Positions 1-7,878 of a DNA stretch of 30,996 nucleotides are shown here, in pieces (the stretch's first letter is position 1; each line of letters opens with the position of its first letter). This stretch comes from Streptobacillus canis. Lineage in GTDB: Bacteria; Fusobacteriota; Fusobacteriia; Fusobacteriales; Leptotrichiaceae. The position numbers and the translations under genes were made by a program. The stretch spans positions 1 to 30,996 of the forward strand of contig NZ_WOEI01000021.1 of assembly GCF_009733925.1 (NCBI RefSeq). The letters are read 5' to 3'. The notes beneath the pieces are model-generated. The model was not told where the DNA came from and searched no databases. It was given only the letters and a program-made list of their open reading frames with translations.

Positions 1-215
1 AAAATAGTTATACACAGGTAGGAGAAGTATCGGTAGTAGAACAAATGGGAAATGAAGAATATATCTACTTTAAACTAGCAGGATTACAAATGACATGTAG
101 AATGAATGTAGATGGAATAAGTGATACTAACAAACATGGAAGTGAGAGATTCTACTTTGATACAAGTAAAGCACATATCTTTGATATAGAAACAGAAGAA
201 AACATAAGTTTATAA
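1..215 (+). CDS. Sugar ABC transporter ATP-binding protein, C-terminal end (partial)
   Basis: The reading frame is open from base 3 to the stop at 213-215, about 70 residues; the gene begins outside the window. The peptide (start SYTQVGEVSVVEQMGNE, end DIETEENISL) looks like the TOBE domain that closes MalK/UgpC/MsmK-type ATPases, where it binds regulatory or substrate signals. The run FDTSKAHIFDIETEENI matches the usual ending of this family (F-D-x-x-x-x-H-x-F-D). These ATPases energise import of sugars or glycerol phosphates and are often shared by several permeases. The Walker motifs lie upstream and cannot be checked, so substrate is unknown. A rho-independent terminator follows 32 bases downstream. 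Confidence 0.75.
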   Translation, partial: NSYTQVGEVSVVEQMGNEEYIYFKLAGLQMTCRMNVDGISDTNKHGSERFYFDTSKAHIFDIETEENISL

Positions 216-246
216 TTTGATATTTTTCTTTCTTTAATTTATATAT

Positions 247-271
247 AAATCCCCTTTATGGGGATTTTTTA
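247..271 (+). terminator. Rho-independent terminator after the ABC ATPase
   Basis: An 8-bp perfect stem, AAATCCCC (247-254) with GGGGATTT (260-267), has a 5-base loop and runs into a T tract. It ends the upstream transporter operon and lies directly before the promoter of the next gene. Confidence 0.85.
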
Positions 272-300
272 TTGACAAATATTTTAAATGAATATATTAT
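272..300 (+). promoter_or_regulatory. Sigma-70-type promoter for the ImmA/IrrE-like gene
   Basis: TTGACA at 272-277 and TATTAT at 295-300 are separated by 17 bases. The predicted transcript start near 306-308 lies just ahead of the ribosome binding site at 316-319. Confidence 0.85.
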
Positions 301-325
301 ATAATAAAAAAATATGGAGAGTGTA

Positions 326-736
326 ATGTCTATTAAACAGGTAGTTGATGAAATAGTTGATACATATAGAACTAATGATCCAAGTAGTATTGCTAAAAAA
401 GCAAATATTGAGGTAATGTATAGAGAACTTGGAAATATAAAAGGATTTTATAAAAAAATGGGAGAAATGAAATTTATTGCAATAAATGATGACTTATCAG
501 AATTTATGGAGAAAATGGTATTAGCACATGAATTGGGTCATGCCTTTCTACATGATGATGATGCTATAGAATTTAAAGAAAATTTCATTAATGCATCTTC
601 ATTTTTAGAAAAAGAAGCAAATACTTTTGCAGCTTATTTATTATTTGGATATATGAATGAAGAAGAGGAAGAGTATTATTTAGTGGATGATGAAGAAGAA
701 AGAATATTTAGATATTTAAAAGGATTGATAAAATAA
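326..736 (+). CDS. ImmA/IrrE family metallo-endopeptidase
   Basis: A 136-residue protein with a zinc-protease signature, AHELGHAFLHDD (HExxH), in the middle, typical of the DUF955/ImmA/IrrE fold. ImmA-type proteases cleave repressors of mobile elements, and IrrE/PprI acts in stress responses. An upstream in-frame ATG at 314 has no ribosome binding site and would leave almost no leader after the promoter. The ATG at 326 follows GGAG at 6 bases, so I chose it. The C-terminal third is very acidic (runs of Glu and Asp near residues 110-130). The family usually pairs with a Xre/cI-type repressor, but none is adjacent. The gene stands alone between a promoter and a terminator, so its target cannot be inferred from context. 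Confidence 0.85.
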   Translation: MSIKQVVDEIVDTYRTNDPSSIAKKANIEVMYRELGNIKGFYKKMGEMKFIAINDDLSEFMEKMVLAHELGHAFLHDDDAIEFKENFINASSFLEKEANTFAAYLLFGYMNEEEEEYYLVDDEEERIFRYLKGLIK

Positions 737-765
737 AAATGCGTTGGTTTTTCCAACGCATTTCT
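737..765. terminator. Bidirectional terminator between ImmA-like gene and ptsH
   Basis: An 11-bp perfect stem, AAATGCGTTGG (737-747) with CCAACGCATTT (753-763), has a T5 loop and T-rich or A-rich tails on both sides. It lies between converging genes and can serve both. Confidence 0.85.
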
Positions 766-779
766 TATTTTATTATTTA

Positions 780-1046
780 TTAATCTACTAAAGTTGATAA
801 TAATTCTGCCATTTCTTCAACTGCTTTTTCAGCACTTGGACCTTCAGCAGATACTGTTACTTCAGCGTCTTTTTTAATACCTAGAGATAAAATTTTTACT
901 AAAGAATCAGCTTTAGCTTCTTTACCATTGTATGATAACATGATTTGAGTTCCATCTTCTTTGAATTCTTTAGCTTTTTTAACTATAACTGAACCTGGTC
1001 TTGTATGTATTCCAGTTTCGTTAATAATTGTTACTGTTTTTGACAT
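780..1046 (-). CDS. ptsH: Phosphocarrier protein HPr
   Basis: HPr is the small cytosolic phosphocarrier that passes phosphate from enzyme I to the EIIA domains of the phosphotransferase system. At 88 residues it is normal length. The active-site motif GIHTRPGS carries His14, Arg16 and Pro17. Ser48, just before LVKILSLGI, sits at the place of the regulatory Ser46 of low-GC Gram-positive HPr, so regulatory phosphorylation is possible if an HPr kinase exists elsewhere. The start follows AGGAGGAAG at good spacing. The gene has its own promoter at 1082-1110 and ends at the 737-765 terminator. Enzyme I (ptsI) is not adjacent, unlike the ptsHI order of many bacteria. A PTS permease lies about 2.3 kb away on the same strand. 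Confidence 0.95.
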   Translation of the reverse strand: MSKTVTIINETGIHTRPGSVIVKKAKEFKEDGTQIMLSYNGKEAKADSLVKILSLGIKKDAEVTVSAEGPSAEKAVEEMAELLSTLVD

Positions 1047-1081
1047 ATTTTCTTCCTCCTAGAATTTATATATATAAGTAG

Positions 1082-1110
1082 ATTTTACACTACATTTTAA
1101 TGTTTGTCAA
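1082..1110 (-). promoter_or_regulatory. Sigma-70-type promoter for ptsH
   Basis: Read on the minus strand, TTGACA (1105-1110) and TAAAAT (1082-1087) are 17 bases apart. The promoter begins 14 bases past the rho stop codon, and I see no hairpin between rho and ptsH, so read-through from rho may add to ptsH expression. Confidence 0.85.
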
Positions 1111-1123
1111 CCTTTTATTATTG

Positions 1124-2374
1124 TTATAATTTCAATTCATAATCGATATTTTCAAGTAAGTCTCTATTAGTGGAATATCTCTTAATTAAATCCATTAAAA
1201 ACTTAAGTGCTTCAGCTTCGTTAAGCTTTAATAAGAATTTTCTTAATTTAAGTATTGCCTCGAATTCTCTTTTTGAATAAAGTAATTCTTCTTTTCTTGT
1301 ACCACTTTTTAGAATATCAACAGCAGGGAAAAGTCTTAATTGTTGAAGAGTTCTATCTAGGACTAATTCCATATTACCTGTTCCTTTAAATTCTTCAAAT
1401 ATTACTTCGTCCATACGACTTCCAGTTTCTATTAATGCTGTAGCAAGTATAGTTAAACTACCTCCACCTCTTATCTTTCTAGCAGCTCCTAAGAACTTTT
1501 TAGGCATGTAAAGAGATTTAGGATCTATACCTCCTGAAAGTAGTTTACCGCTTGAAGGCATTTCTATATTATATGATCTTGCAAGTCTTGTTAAACTATC
1601 CATTAATATTACTATATCATTACCTTTTTCAATTTCTCTTTTTGCAGCTTCTAAAACTTTTTCAGTAACACTTAAATGAACTGAAGTATTTTCATCGAAT
1701 GTTGCAGCAAAAATTTCAGCATTTTTAACATTTTCTTTTATATCAGTAACTTCTTCTGGTCTTTCGTCAATTAATATTATCCAAACTTGTACATCTTTAT
1801 TGTATTTTAATATATCATTTGCTAAATCAGAAAGTATAGTAGTTTTACCAGCTTTTGGAGGGGCAACTATTAATCCTCTTTGTCCTTTACCAATAGGAGC
1901 AATTAAATCAATAATTCTTGAAGAATTAGTTCCTTCTCCTAAATCTAATCTTTCTATAGGATATGAAGGTATTAAATCATCAAACATTGGTCTTTGACGA
2001 CTTAGTTCACCTTTTTCACCATTTACATATATTAATCTTAACAATCCAAAATTTTTCTCATCATTTAGTGGCTTTCTTACTTCTCCAACTATTACATCTC
2101 CTTGTCTTAAACCAAACTTTTTGATTTGAGAGTTAGAAACGTAAACATCTATATTTTGAGGTGTATTTCTTAAGAAACCATATGTTTCATTTATTATATC
2201 TAATTCACCATAAGAATATATTAATCCTTGATCGGTAGCAAGACTATAACATAATCTATTTAATAATTCCATTTTAGGGATAGTAGAATATCCTTCAATT
2301 TTTTGCTCTTTAGCAAGTTTTCTTAAATTGGTAAGACTAAGATTACCTAATTCATCTAAAGTAATTTCTTCCAT
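1124..2374 (-). CDS. rho: Transcription termination factor Rho
   Basis: Rho is the hexameric RNA-dependent ATPase that strips RNA polymerase from untranslated RNA. The 416-residue protein is of standard compact length with no large N-terminal insertion. Domains in order: Rho N-terminal helical domain (about 1-45), cold-shock-like RNA-binding domain (about 50-115, with [15 protein letters not shown]), then the RecA-like ATPase. Walker A is APPKAGKTT (171-179) and Walker B is DIVILMDS (253-260). The RGGGSLT segment (302-308) and the [10 protein letters not shown] segment (356-365, R-loop region) are conserved. It lies 13 bases downstream of the RNase H-like gene and 14 bases upstream of the ptsH promoter. 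It appears to be the last gene of a three-gene operon driven from 3243-3271. Confidence 0.97.
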   Translation of the reverse strand: MEEITLDELGNLSLTNLRKLAKEQKIEGYSTIPKMELLNRLCYSLATDQGLIYSYGELDIINETYGFLRNTPQNIDVYVSNSQIKKFGLRQGDVIVGEVRKPLNDEKNFGLLRLIYVNGEKGELSRQRPMFDDLIPSYPIERLDLGEGTNSSRIIDLIAPIGKGQRGLIVAPPKAGKTTILSDLANDILKYNKDVQVWIILIDERPEEVTDIKENVKNAEIFAATFDENTSVHLSVTEKVLEAAKREIEKGNDIVILMDSLTRLARSYNIEMPSSGKLLSGGIDPKSLYMPKKFLGAARKIRGGGSLTILATALIETGSRMDEVIFEEFKGTGNMELVLDRTLQQLRLFPAVDILKSGTRKEELLYSKREFEAILKLRKFLLKLNEAEALKFLMDLIKRYSTNRDLLENIDYELKL

Positions 2375-2387
2375 TTTAATTCCTTTC

Positions 2388-2990
2388 CTATTTATGAAAT
2401 CCTATATCTGCAGGATTAATATCACCAGATATATGTAATATTTCTCCACCCATATTTTCAAATTCTTTTCTTAATTCTAAAACTTTTTGAATTAAAGAAA
2501 TAGTGTCCTCATCAATATTATCTTCTTTATATCTACCTAATGACCAAAAATCAATAATTAATTTTGAATCTCCACATATTTTTTTTACATTGTATTTTAA
2601 AGCGTATTTTAAGGCAATAAATAATCCTGTTAATTCACCAAAGTTATTTGTACGATCTTTATTTAAAAAATAGTTTCCATATTGATTGATTTTTTCATGC
2701 GGCATTATGAAAGGTAGAAGTGAATCACCATATACATCACATACTTTAACTTCTACAGTAACTTTTCTACCAGTTCCTGAGTCAAAGTATATGGCATCTT
2801 TGTATAATTCTGAAGTTTCTCTAGATTTTGGAGTGTATAAAGCACCAGATTCAAGCCATTCTGTTGCTTCTTTTTCGTTATTAAATTTTTTAAATCTTGC
2901 ATTCTTACCTTTAGTAAGAGCCTGACATTCATTCCAAGAGTTAACTATACCATATTGTTTTTCTTCCTCTAGATAATATGCATATACCAT
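2388..2990 (-). CDS. RNase H family protein with N-terminal viroplasmin-type domain
   Basis: RNase H cleaves the RNA strand of RNA-DNA hybrids. Residues 1-52 (YAYYLEEEKQYGIVNSWNE, then FNNEKEATEWLESG) look like the hybrid-binding viroplasmin-like domain found at the N-terminus of RNase H1. Residues 64-200 are an RNase H fold with the expected acidic residues: Asp70 in YFDSGTG, Glu119 in NFGELTGL, Asp141 in CGDSKLI and Asp195 in NPADIGFHK. The catalytic core is more divergent than bacterial RnhA and the N-terminal domain is characteristic of the eukaryote-like RNase H1 subgroup also found in Firmicutes and Fusobacteria. It sits between a 72-residue hypothetical gene, 2 bases upstream, and rho, which fits a shared transcript. 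Co-transcription of an R-loop nuclease with Rho is functionally sensible because both limit R-loops. Confidence 0.8.
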   Translation of the reverse strand: MVYAYYLEEEKQYGIVNSWNECQALTKGKNARFKKFNNEKEATEWLESGALYTPKSRETSELYKDAIYFDSGTGRKVTVEVKVCDVYGDSLLPFIMPHEKINQYGNYFLNKDRTNNFGELTGLFIALKYALKYNVKKICGDSKLIIDFWSLGRYKEDNIDEDTISLIQKVLELRKEFENMGGEILHISGDINPADIGFHK

Positions 2991-2992
2991 AT

Positions 2993-3211
2993 TTATTCCA
3001 TATCTTTAATATCAACAACATTAAAGTTTGCTGATTTTACAAAGTATTTAATCATATCATTTGATGTTACTGTATTTAAAGAAAGTGTTATAGAATTATC
3101 ATCTAAATCAGCTTCTAAATCATCAACTTCAGGAAGACCTAAAAGTATAGTAGAAATTTGTTTAACTTGTTTTACCTCGTTGAAATTTTCTAGTGTAATT
3201 TTCTTTTTCAT
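2993..3211 (-). CDS. Hypothetical protein, small, possibly HMA-like fold
   Basis: A 72-residue protein that I do not recognise. The pattern of alternating predicted strands and helices (KKITLENF, then a helix, LEADLDDNSITLSL, a second helix, FNVVDI) resembles the ferredoxin-like fold of heavy-metal-associated domains. There is no CxxC and no cysteine at all, so metal binding of the usual kind is not supported. The start follows GAGAGGTATTAAAT, a reasonable ribosome binding site. It is the first gene of the operon with the RNase H-like gene (2-base gap) and rho. The function is unknown. Confidence 0.7.
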   Translation of the reverse strand: MKKKITLENFNEVKQVKQISTILLGLPEVDDLEADLDDNSITLSLNTVTSNDMIKYFVKSANFNVVDIKDME

Positions 3212-3242
3212 ATTTAATACCTCTCATTGATTTTATATATTA

Positions 3243-3271
3243 ATTATATCAAAAAGACTAGTTAAAGTAAA
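3243..3271 (-). promoter_or_regulatory. Promoter of the hypothetical-RNase H-rho operon
   Basis: On the minus strand, TTTACT (3266-3271) and TATAAT (3243-3248) are separated by 17 bases. It lies between the PTS-gene terminator and the 72-residue gene. Confidence 0.75.
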
Positions 3272-3284
3272 GCTTGGAGTAAAT

Positions 3285-3314
3285 AAAAAGTTGTGGTGAA
3301 AACCACAACTTTTA
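3285..3314 (-). terminator. Terminator after the PTS EIICB gene
   Basis: A 12-bp perfect stem, AAAAGTTGTGGT (3286-3297) with ACCACAACTTTT (3302-3313), has a GAAA loop on the plus strand and a T-rich exit on the minus strand. Confidence 0.85.
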
Positions 3315-3326
3315 TATGTTTATAAA

Positions 3327-4943
3327 TTATATTTTATATTTATCTCTAATTTTATTTTTGTAAATATCTGCTTGAGTACCATATATTAATTGAACTCCGT
3401 TTCCAGATCTTATTACACCTTTTGCTTGTAAAGCTTTCCATGTGTCATCTCCACTTACTTTTTCAGGATCTTTTACTGTAACTCTTAATCTTGTTATACA
3501 AGCATCTATATTTTCAATGTTTTCAACTCCACCTAAGTTAACTACTATTTCATCAACTATAGATTTTTCTTCTTTAGAAGCATTGTAATCACTTCTAGTA
3601 TATAATTTGTTTTCTCCACCTTCTCTACCTGGAGTAGCAAAGTTGAATTTAAGGATTAAGTATTTAAATATGAAGTAGTATAATACAGCGTAAACAGGTC
3701 CTAAAATTAAGATCCAGTAGTATGAAGTTTTAGCTGGTCCTTGTAATAATCCGAAGAATGTAAAGTCAATAATTCCACGAGAGAATGTTATACCAACTGC
3801 AACGTTTAATACATACATTAACATATATGCAATTCCTTCTAAAACAGCATGTATTACATATAATACTGGTGCAACGAATAAGAATGTGAATTCTATTGGT
3901 TCTGTAATACCAGTTAAAAATGATGTTAAAGCAGCAGATAATAAGATACCTTTTATAATACCTTTATTTTCATCTTTAGCTGTGTGATACATAGCAAGTG
4001 CAGCAGCAGGTAATCCGAACATCATTGGAAGGAATCCTCCTGTCATTGTTTTAGTAGCAGCAGCACTAAAGTGTTTTATAGTAGGATCAGCAAGTTGTGC
4101 GAAGAATATATTTTGTCCTCCTGCAACCATAACTCCAGCAACTTCTTCGTATCCTCCAAGTTGAGTATACCAGAATAATGGGTAAATTGCATGGTGTAAT
4201 CCAAATACATTTAATAATCTCATTGTAGTACCATAGAAGAATGTTCCTATTGCCCCTGTAGCAGCAAATAATTCTCCAGCTTTAACTATTAATAAGAAAA
4301 TGCTTGGCCAGATGAAAGGGAAGATTGCAGCTATAGGGATGAAGATTAATATTGTCATAACTGGAACTAATCTATTTCCACTAAAGAATGCTAAGTAATC
4401 TGGTAATGTTTTATCAGAGAATTTGTTAGTAATTAATGCAGAAGTTATACCTGTTACAATACCTCCAAATACTCCAGTTTGTAAAGTGAATATACCTAAT
4501 TCTCTAGCATATAATGCAGCAGTACCTCTTGCAGCTGATTCTGTTAACCCTGAAGCAAGTAATGCATCATAAGTAACCATATCAGGTGTAATTCCTTTAA
4601 ATGTAAGAATAGTGTTAATAATTGTATGGAATAGTAAGAATCCTAAAACAGCTGAAAGAGCAGCAGTTTCTTTATTCTTGTTAGCCATTCCTATTGCAAC
4701 CCCAACTGCAAATAATAATGGTAAGTTAGCAAATACAAATAATCCTACGCTAAAGAATAATTGCATTAAATAATTAATTGGTGTACCTGGTGCTAAGAAT
4801 GTTAGGTTATATGTGTTAATTAACACTGGGTTAGTAAATGATCCCCCAACACCTAGTAATATTCCCGCCATAGGTAATACAGCTATAGGCAACATAAATG
4901 CTCTACCTATTTTTTGTAATACAGAAAAAAAGTTGTTTTTCAT
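3327..4943 (-). CDS. PTS transporter EIICB, glucose/maltose (MalX/PtsG) family
   Basis: An inner-membrane permease of the glucose superfamily that couples sugar uptake to phosphorylation. The EIIC domain (about 1-435) has roughly ten hydrophobic segments, the GLHH motif near residue 250 and the family signature GITEPIEF near 345-352. The EIIB domain (about 460-538) carries the phosphorylated cysteine in IDACITRLR, near residue 482. No EIIA domain is fused, so a separate Crr-like EIIA must supply phosphate. The linker sequence FATPGRE resembles MalX-type proteins, which suggests glucose, maltose or a related sugar; the exact substrate is an inference. An in-frame ATG at 4961 lacks a ribosome binding site, whereas the ATG at 4943 follows AAAGGA by 9 bases, so 538 residues is preferred over 544. 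It is a single-gene unit with its own promoter and terminator. Confidence 0.9.
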   Translation of the reverse strand: MKNNFFSVLQKIGRAFMLPIAVLPMAGILLGVGGSFTNPVLINTYNLTFLAPGTPINYLMQLFFSVGLFVFANLPLLFAVGVAIGMANKNKETAALSAVLGFLLFHTIINTILTFKGITPDMVTYDALLASGLTESAARGTAALYARELGIFTLQTGVFGGIVTGITSALITNKFSDKTLPDYLAFFSGNRLVPVMTILIFIPIAAIFPFIWPSIFLLIVKAGELFAATGAIGTFFYGTTMRLLNVFGLHHAIYPLFWYTQLGGYEEVAGVMVAGGQNIFFAQLADPTIKHFSAAATKTMTGGFLPMMFGLPAAALAMYHTAKDENKGIIKGILLSAALTSFLTGITEPIEFTFLFVAPVLYVIHAVLEGIAYMLMYVLNVAVGITFSRGIIDFTFFGLLQGPAKTSYYWILILGPVYAVLYYFIFKYLILKFNFATPGREGGENKLYTRSDYNASKEEKSIVDEIVVNLGGVENIENIDACITRLRVTVKDPEKVSGDDTWKALQAKGVIRSGNGVQLIYGTQADIYKNKIRDKYKI

Positions 4944-4979
4944 CTTTTTCCATCCTTTCATATTATATATGTTTACATA

Positions 4980-5007
4980 AGTATACCATATAATTGTGAA
5001 TAGTCAA
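4980..5007 (-). promoter_or_regulatory. Promoter for the PTS EIICB gene
   Basis: On the minus strand, TTGACT (5002-5007), a 16-base spacer and TATACT (4980-4985), preceded by TGG as an extended -10. I see no clear antiterminator (RAT) hairpin in the short leader. Confidence 0.75.
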
Positions 5008-5012
5008 CTTAC

Positions 5013-5040
5013 AAAAAATAGCTGCAAAAATGCAGCTATT
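5013..5040 (-). terminator. Terminator after fhs
   Basis: Inverted repeat ATAGCTGCA (5018-5026 region) with TGCAGCTAT (5031-5039), followed on the minus strand by a T tract. Its stem overlaps the fhs stop codon. Confidence 0.8.
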
Positions 5041-6694
5041 ATGATAGTCCAACTATATTTCCTTTTTCATCTATATCTATGTGCTCTGCAGCTGGTACTT
5101 TTGGTAAACCAGGCATATCCATAATATCTCCAGCCATTACTACTAAGAATCCTGCTCCTGCAGAAATATTAATATCTGTAACTTTAAATGTGAAGTCTTT
5201 TGGTCTTCCTAAAAGTTTAGGATCATCAGAAATTGATGCTGGTGTTTTAGACATACAAATTGGTAAATTTGCAAATCCTTTTTCAGTAAATAATTTAACT
5301 TTTTCTAAAGCTAATTCTGAATATTCAATATCTTTTGCTCCGTAAATTTCTTTACAAATAGTTTCGATTTTTTCTTCTATACTTTGATCTAATGAATATA
5401 GGTATTCGAATACTGAATTAACATTTTCAGATGGAATTTCTTCAACATAGTCTAAAACTTCAACTATTTCTTTAACTAAAGCCTCAGCACCTTCTCCACC
5501 TTTAGCGTGTATTTCAACTGGTACAGCAACAACACCTTTAGTCATAGTGAAGTCTTTAATTGTATTTAAGTCTTCTACAGTGTCATCAGCGAATTTATTA
5601 ATTGCTACAACTACTGGTAAGTTGAATTTTTTAATATTTTCAATATGTTTTTCTAAATTTTCAAGTCCAGCTTCTAAGTTTCCACTACCGTGATGTTTAA
5701 GTGCTCTTACAGTTGCTACAAGTACTACCATATCAGGTGTGATTGAAGCTTTTCTACATTTAATATCGAAGAATTTTTCAGCTCCTAAATCTGCAGCAAA
5801 TCCTGCTTCAGTTACAGTATAGTCTGAAAGTTTTAAAGCAAGTTTAGTTGCTAATATTGAATTACATCCATGTGCTATATTTGCAAATGGTCCACCATGT
5901 ATGATAACTGGTGTATTTTCAGTAGTTTGTACAAGGTTTGGTTTAATTGCTTCTTTTAATAATACAGCAGCAGCACCATGAGCATTTAAATCTTTAGCAT
6001 AAATAAATTCTCCATGAATATTTTTAGCTACTATTATATTTCCTATTTTTTCTTTTAAATCATGTAAGTCTTCAGCAAGACATAATATAGCCATTATTTC
6101 ACTTGCAACAGTAATCTTGAATGCTGCATCATGAACAGGACCGTTAATTTTACTTCCTTGTCCAATAGTTATATTTCTTAATGCTCTATCATTCATATCA
6201 AGTACTCTTTTGAAATAAATACTATTTAAATCTATTTCAAGCTCATTACCTCTATTTAAATGGTTATCTAGCATAGCTGCAATTAAGTTATTTGCAGATG
6301 TGATAGCATGGAAATCTCCAGTAAAGTGTAAGTTAATATCTTCCATAGGTAATACTTGTGAATAACCTCCACCAGTAGCTCCACCTTTTAATCCAAATAC
6401 AGGTCCAAGAGACGGTTCTCTTAAAGCTGCAATAGAAGAATATCCAAATTTATTGAATCCTTGAGTTAATCCAACAGAAACTGTAGTTTTTCCTTCACCA
6501 TATGGAGTAGGAGTAATAGCAGTAACTAAGATTAATTTTCCATTAGCTTTTGATTCTAATCTTTCTAAAATGTCTAAATTTAATTTAGCCTTGTATTTTC
6601 CATAAAATTCAATGTCGTTTTCTACACCTATTTTTTTAGCTATTTCTTCAATAGGAAGTAATTTTGTTTTTTGTGCAATTTCTATATCTGTCAT
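5039..6694 (-). CDS. fhs: Formate-tetrahydrofolate ligase
   Basis: The enzyme makes 10-formyltetrahydrofolate from formate, tetrahydrofolate and ATP, feeding purine synthesis and initiator Met-tRNA formylation. The 551-residue length is close to the usual 555-560. The nucleotide-binding loop TPTPYGEGKTT is at 61-71. Further conserved blocks include LREPSLGPVFGLKGGATGGGY, GDFHAITSANNL and AGFAADLGAEKFFDIKCR. The start has AAGGTGGTG as ribosome binding site. It is transcribed alone from the 6.7-6.85 kb gap and ends in a hairpin. Formate-using one-carbon metabolism fits an anaerobic fermenter. Confidence 0.97.
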   Translation of the reverse strand: MTDIEIAQKTKLLPIEEIAKKIGVENDIEFYGKYKAKLNLDILERLESKANGKLILVTAITPTPYGEGKTTVSVGLTQGFNKFGYSSIAALREPSLGPVFGLKGGATGGGYSQVLPMEDINLHFTGDFHAITSANNLIAAMLDNHLNRGNELEIDLNSIYFKRVLDMNDRALRNITIGQGSKINGPVHDAAFKITVASEIMAILCLAEDLHDLKEKIGNIIVAKNIHGEFIYAKDLNAHGAAAVLLKEAIKPNLVQTTENTPVIIHGGPFANIAHGCNSILATKLALKLSDYTVTEAGFAADLGAEKFFDIKCRKASITPDMVVLVATVRALKHHGSGNLEAGLENLEKHIENIKKFNLPVVVAINKFADDTVEDLNTIKDFTMTKGVVAVPVEIHAKGGEGAEALVKEIVEVLDYVEEIPSENVNSVFEYLYSLDQSIEEKIETICKEIYGAKDIEYSELALEKVKLFTEKGFANLPICMSKTPASISDDPKLLGRPKDFTFKVTDINISAGAGFLVVMAGDIMDMPGLPKVPAAEHIDIDEKGNIVGLS

Positions 6695-6847
6695 TTGAAC
6701 ACCACCTTATTTAGTTTTCTTAATTTTATCACACTTATGTAAAAAAATCTATTTAAGTCAAAAAATTAACGAAGTAAAAAGAATATTTTCAAAAATTAAT
6801 ATTGTAAAATTAGAAAAAATGAGGTAAAATTTTATAAAGATAAAAAC

Positions 6848-6876
6848 TTGACAAATTTTTCGGGGGAAGATATAAT
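6848..6876 (+). promoter_or_regulatory. Exact-consensus sigma-70 promoter for the two-gene membrane cassette
   Basis: TTGACA (6848-6853), exactly 17 bases, TATAAT (6871-6876). The spacer contains a G5 run, conspicuous in this AT-rich DNA. The remainder of the 225-base gap back to fhs holds only A/T-rich sequence and a weak possible leftward promoter around TTGACT near 6755-6765. Confidence 0.9.
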
Positions 6877-6919
6877 AAATTGAAGATTTTTATAATGTTA
6901 AAAGAAAGGAGGAAAAAGT

Positions 6920-7357
6920 ATGAAAACGGTATATAAAAGAAGTATTTCTAAAATGCTTACTGGTATAGTAGGAGCACCTATAGGTGGGGTTATAGTTGCA
7001 GGAATTGCTTCATTTTTCTTAGACACTAAAAATGCAGTTGGAATAGGAATTTTTATTTGTCTAGTTTTATTATACATGGCTATATTCTCAGATAATATAA
7101 AGTTTGAAATCGAAGGAACTACTTTTAGATACTTTGTGAGAAATAAGCTGGTTAAAGAATATGAATTAAAAGGCGCAAATGTATCATATAATATTAAACA
7201 ATCTTCTACAGCAGATGATATGAATTTATATATCAATGGAGATACAATTGATTGTGCACCATTAGGGATAAATAAGTTTGAAATGATGTTTTATCAAATA
7301 GAAAAATTAACTGGAATTAAACAAAAAATTATAGTAGGAGGAAAGAAAGATGAGTAA
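6920..7357 (+). CDS. Hypothetical membrane protein, two N-terminal TM segments
   Basis: A 145-residue protein that I cannot assign to a named family. Two hydrophobic segments (about residues 13-34 and 39-57, GIGIFICLVLLYMAIF) anchor it. They are followed by a cytoplasmic or periplasmic beta-rich domain of about 85 residues (IKFEIEGTTFRYFVRNKLVKEY) whose strand pattern resembles small PH-like membrane-associated domains; this is only a visual impression. It has no cysteine pairs or catalytic motif. The start is set by AAAGGAGG (6903-6912 region). It overlaps the next gene by 8 bases, so the two are translationally coupled and probably work together. Confidence 0.75.
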   Translation: MKTVYKRSISKMLTGIVGAPIGGVIVAGIASFFLDTKNAVGIGIFICLVLLYMAIFSDNIKFEIEGTTFRYFVRNKLVKEYELKGANVSYNIKQSSTADDMNLYINGDTIDCAPLGINKFEMMFYQIEKLTGIKQKIIVGGKKDE

Positions 7358-7778
7358 AAATTTAATATTAATATATGGAGGTATTTTATCTTTATTTGCA
7401 ATTTTTACAATTGTTTCACATTTCATGAATAAAAAAGCAATGTTAAAAAGTGGAGACGAATTTTTATCTAAACATCCAAATGCAATAAAAGTATTTACAA
7501 AAAGTGGTGGATTTATTGTAACAGATGTAATGAATGTAAGAAAAGTAAATGGAGAATATGCAACGTTATTTAGTAGTAAAGAAGGAGAAGGATTTTATGC
7601 ATTACCTGGTAATAATGAAATAGTTGCAGAATTTTCTTGGACTAGACCTGGAGTATTACATAAGACAGTAACAACTTCAACTGGTGAAACTACTTTTGAA
7701 GTTGAATTAAAATCTGGAAGAGATTACATACTTACTTTTGATAAAAAAGAATCTACATTTAAAATTGATGAAAAATAG
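7350..7778 (+). CDS. Hypothetical protein with one N-terminal TM segment
   Basis: A 142-residue protein, not recognised. Residues 5-25 (LILIYGGILSLFAIFTIVSHF) form a signal anchor, followed by a beta-rich domain with repeated short strands (KVFTKSGGFIVTDVMNV, then TFEVELKSGRDYILTFD). There is no lipobox or catalytic motif. It starts inside the end of the previous gene with AGGAGGAAAG as ribosome binding site. It is the second and last gene of the cassette, ending at a terminator. Partner function with the upstream membrane protein is inferred from overlap only. Confidence 0.75.
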   Translation: MSKNLILIYGGILSLFAIFTIVSHFMNKKAMLKSGDEFLSKHPNAIKVFTKSGGFIVTDVMNVRKVNGEYATLFSSKEGEGFYALPGNNEIVAEFSWTRPGVLHKTVTTSTGETTFEVELKSGRDYILTFDKKESTFKIDEK

Positions 7779-7788
7779 AAATAGTGAG

Positions 7789-7818
7789 GGTGCTAAAATA
7801 TTTTAGCATCTTTTTTTG
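7789..7818 (+). terminator. Terminator after the two-gene membrane cassette
   Basis: The palindrome TGCTAAAATATTTTAGCA (7791-7808) is followed by a T7 tract (7811-7817). Confidence 0.85.
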
Positions 7819-7822
7819 TTGT

Positions 7823-7851
7823 TTGATTTTACTAAAGTTATATGGTAAAAT
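7823..7851 (+). promoter_or_regulatory. Promoter for radC
   Basis: TTGATT (7823-7828), 17 bases, TAAAAT (7846-7851), with TGG just before the -10 (extended -10). The radC start lies 28 bases downstream. Confidence 0.75.
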
Positions 7852-7878
7852 ATGGTGAGGTAGCACAAGGGGTGAAAA

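Noticed and set aside
314..325. ATG 314 as start of the ImmA-like gene
   Set aside because: It has no ribosome binding site and lies only a few bases after the predicted transcript start; ATG 326 has GGAG at proper spacing.
2993..3211. The 72-residue protein as a metal chaperone
   Set aside because: The fold pattern is suggestive, but there is no cysteine, so no CxxC metal site.
6920..7778. The overlapping gene pair as a toxin-antitoxin system
   Set aside because: Both products are membrane-anchored with sizeable soluble domains and show no toxin or DNA-binding antitoxin motif.
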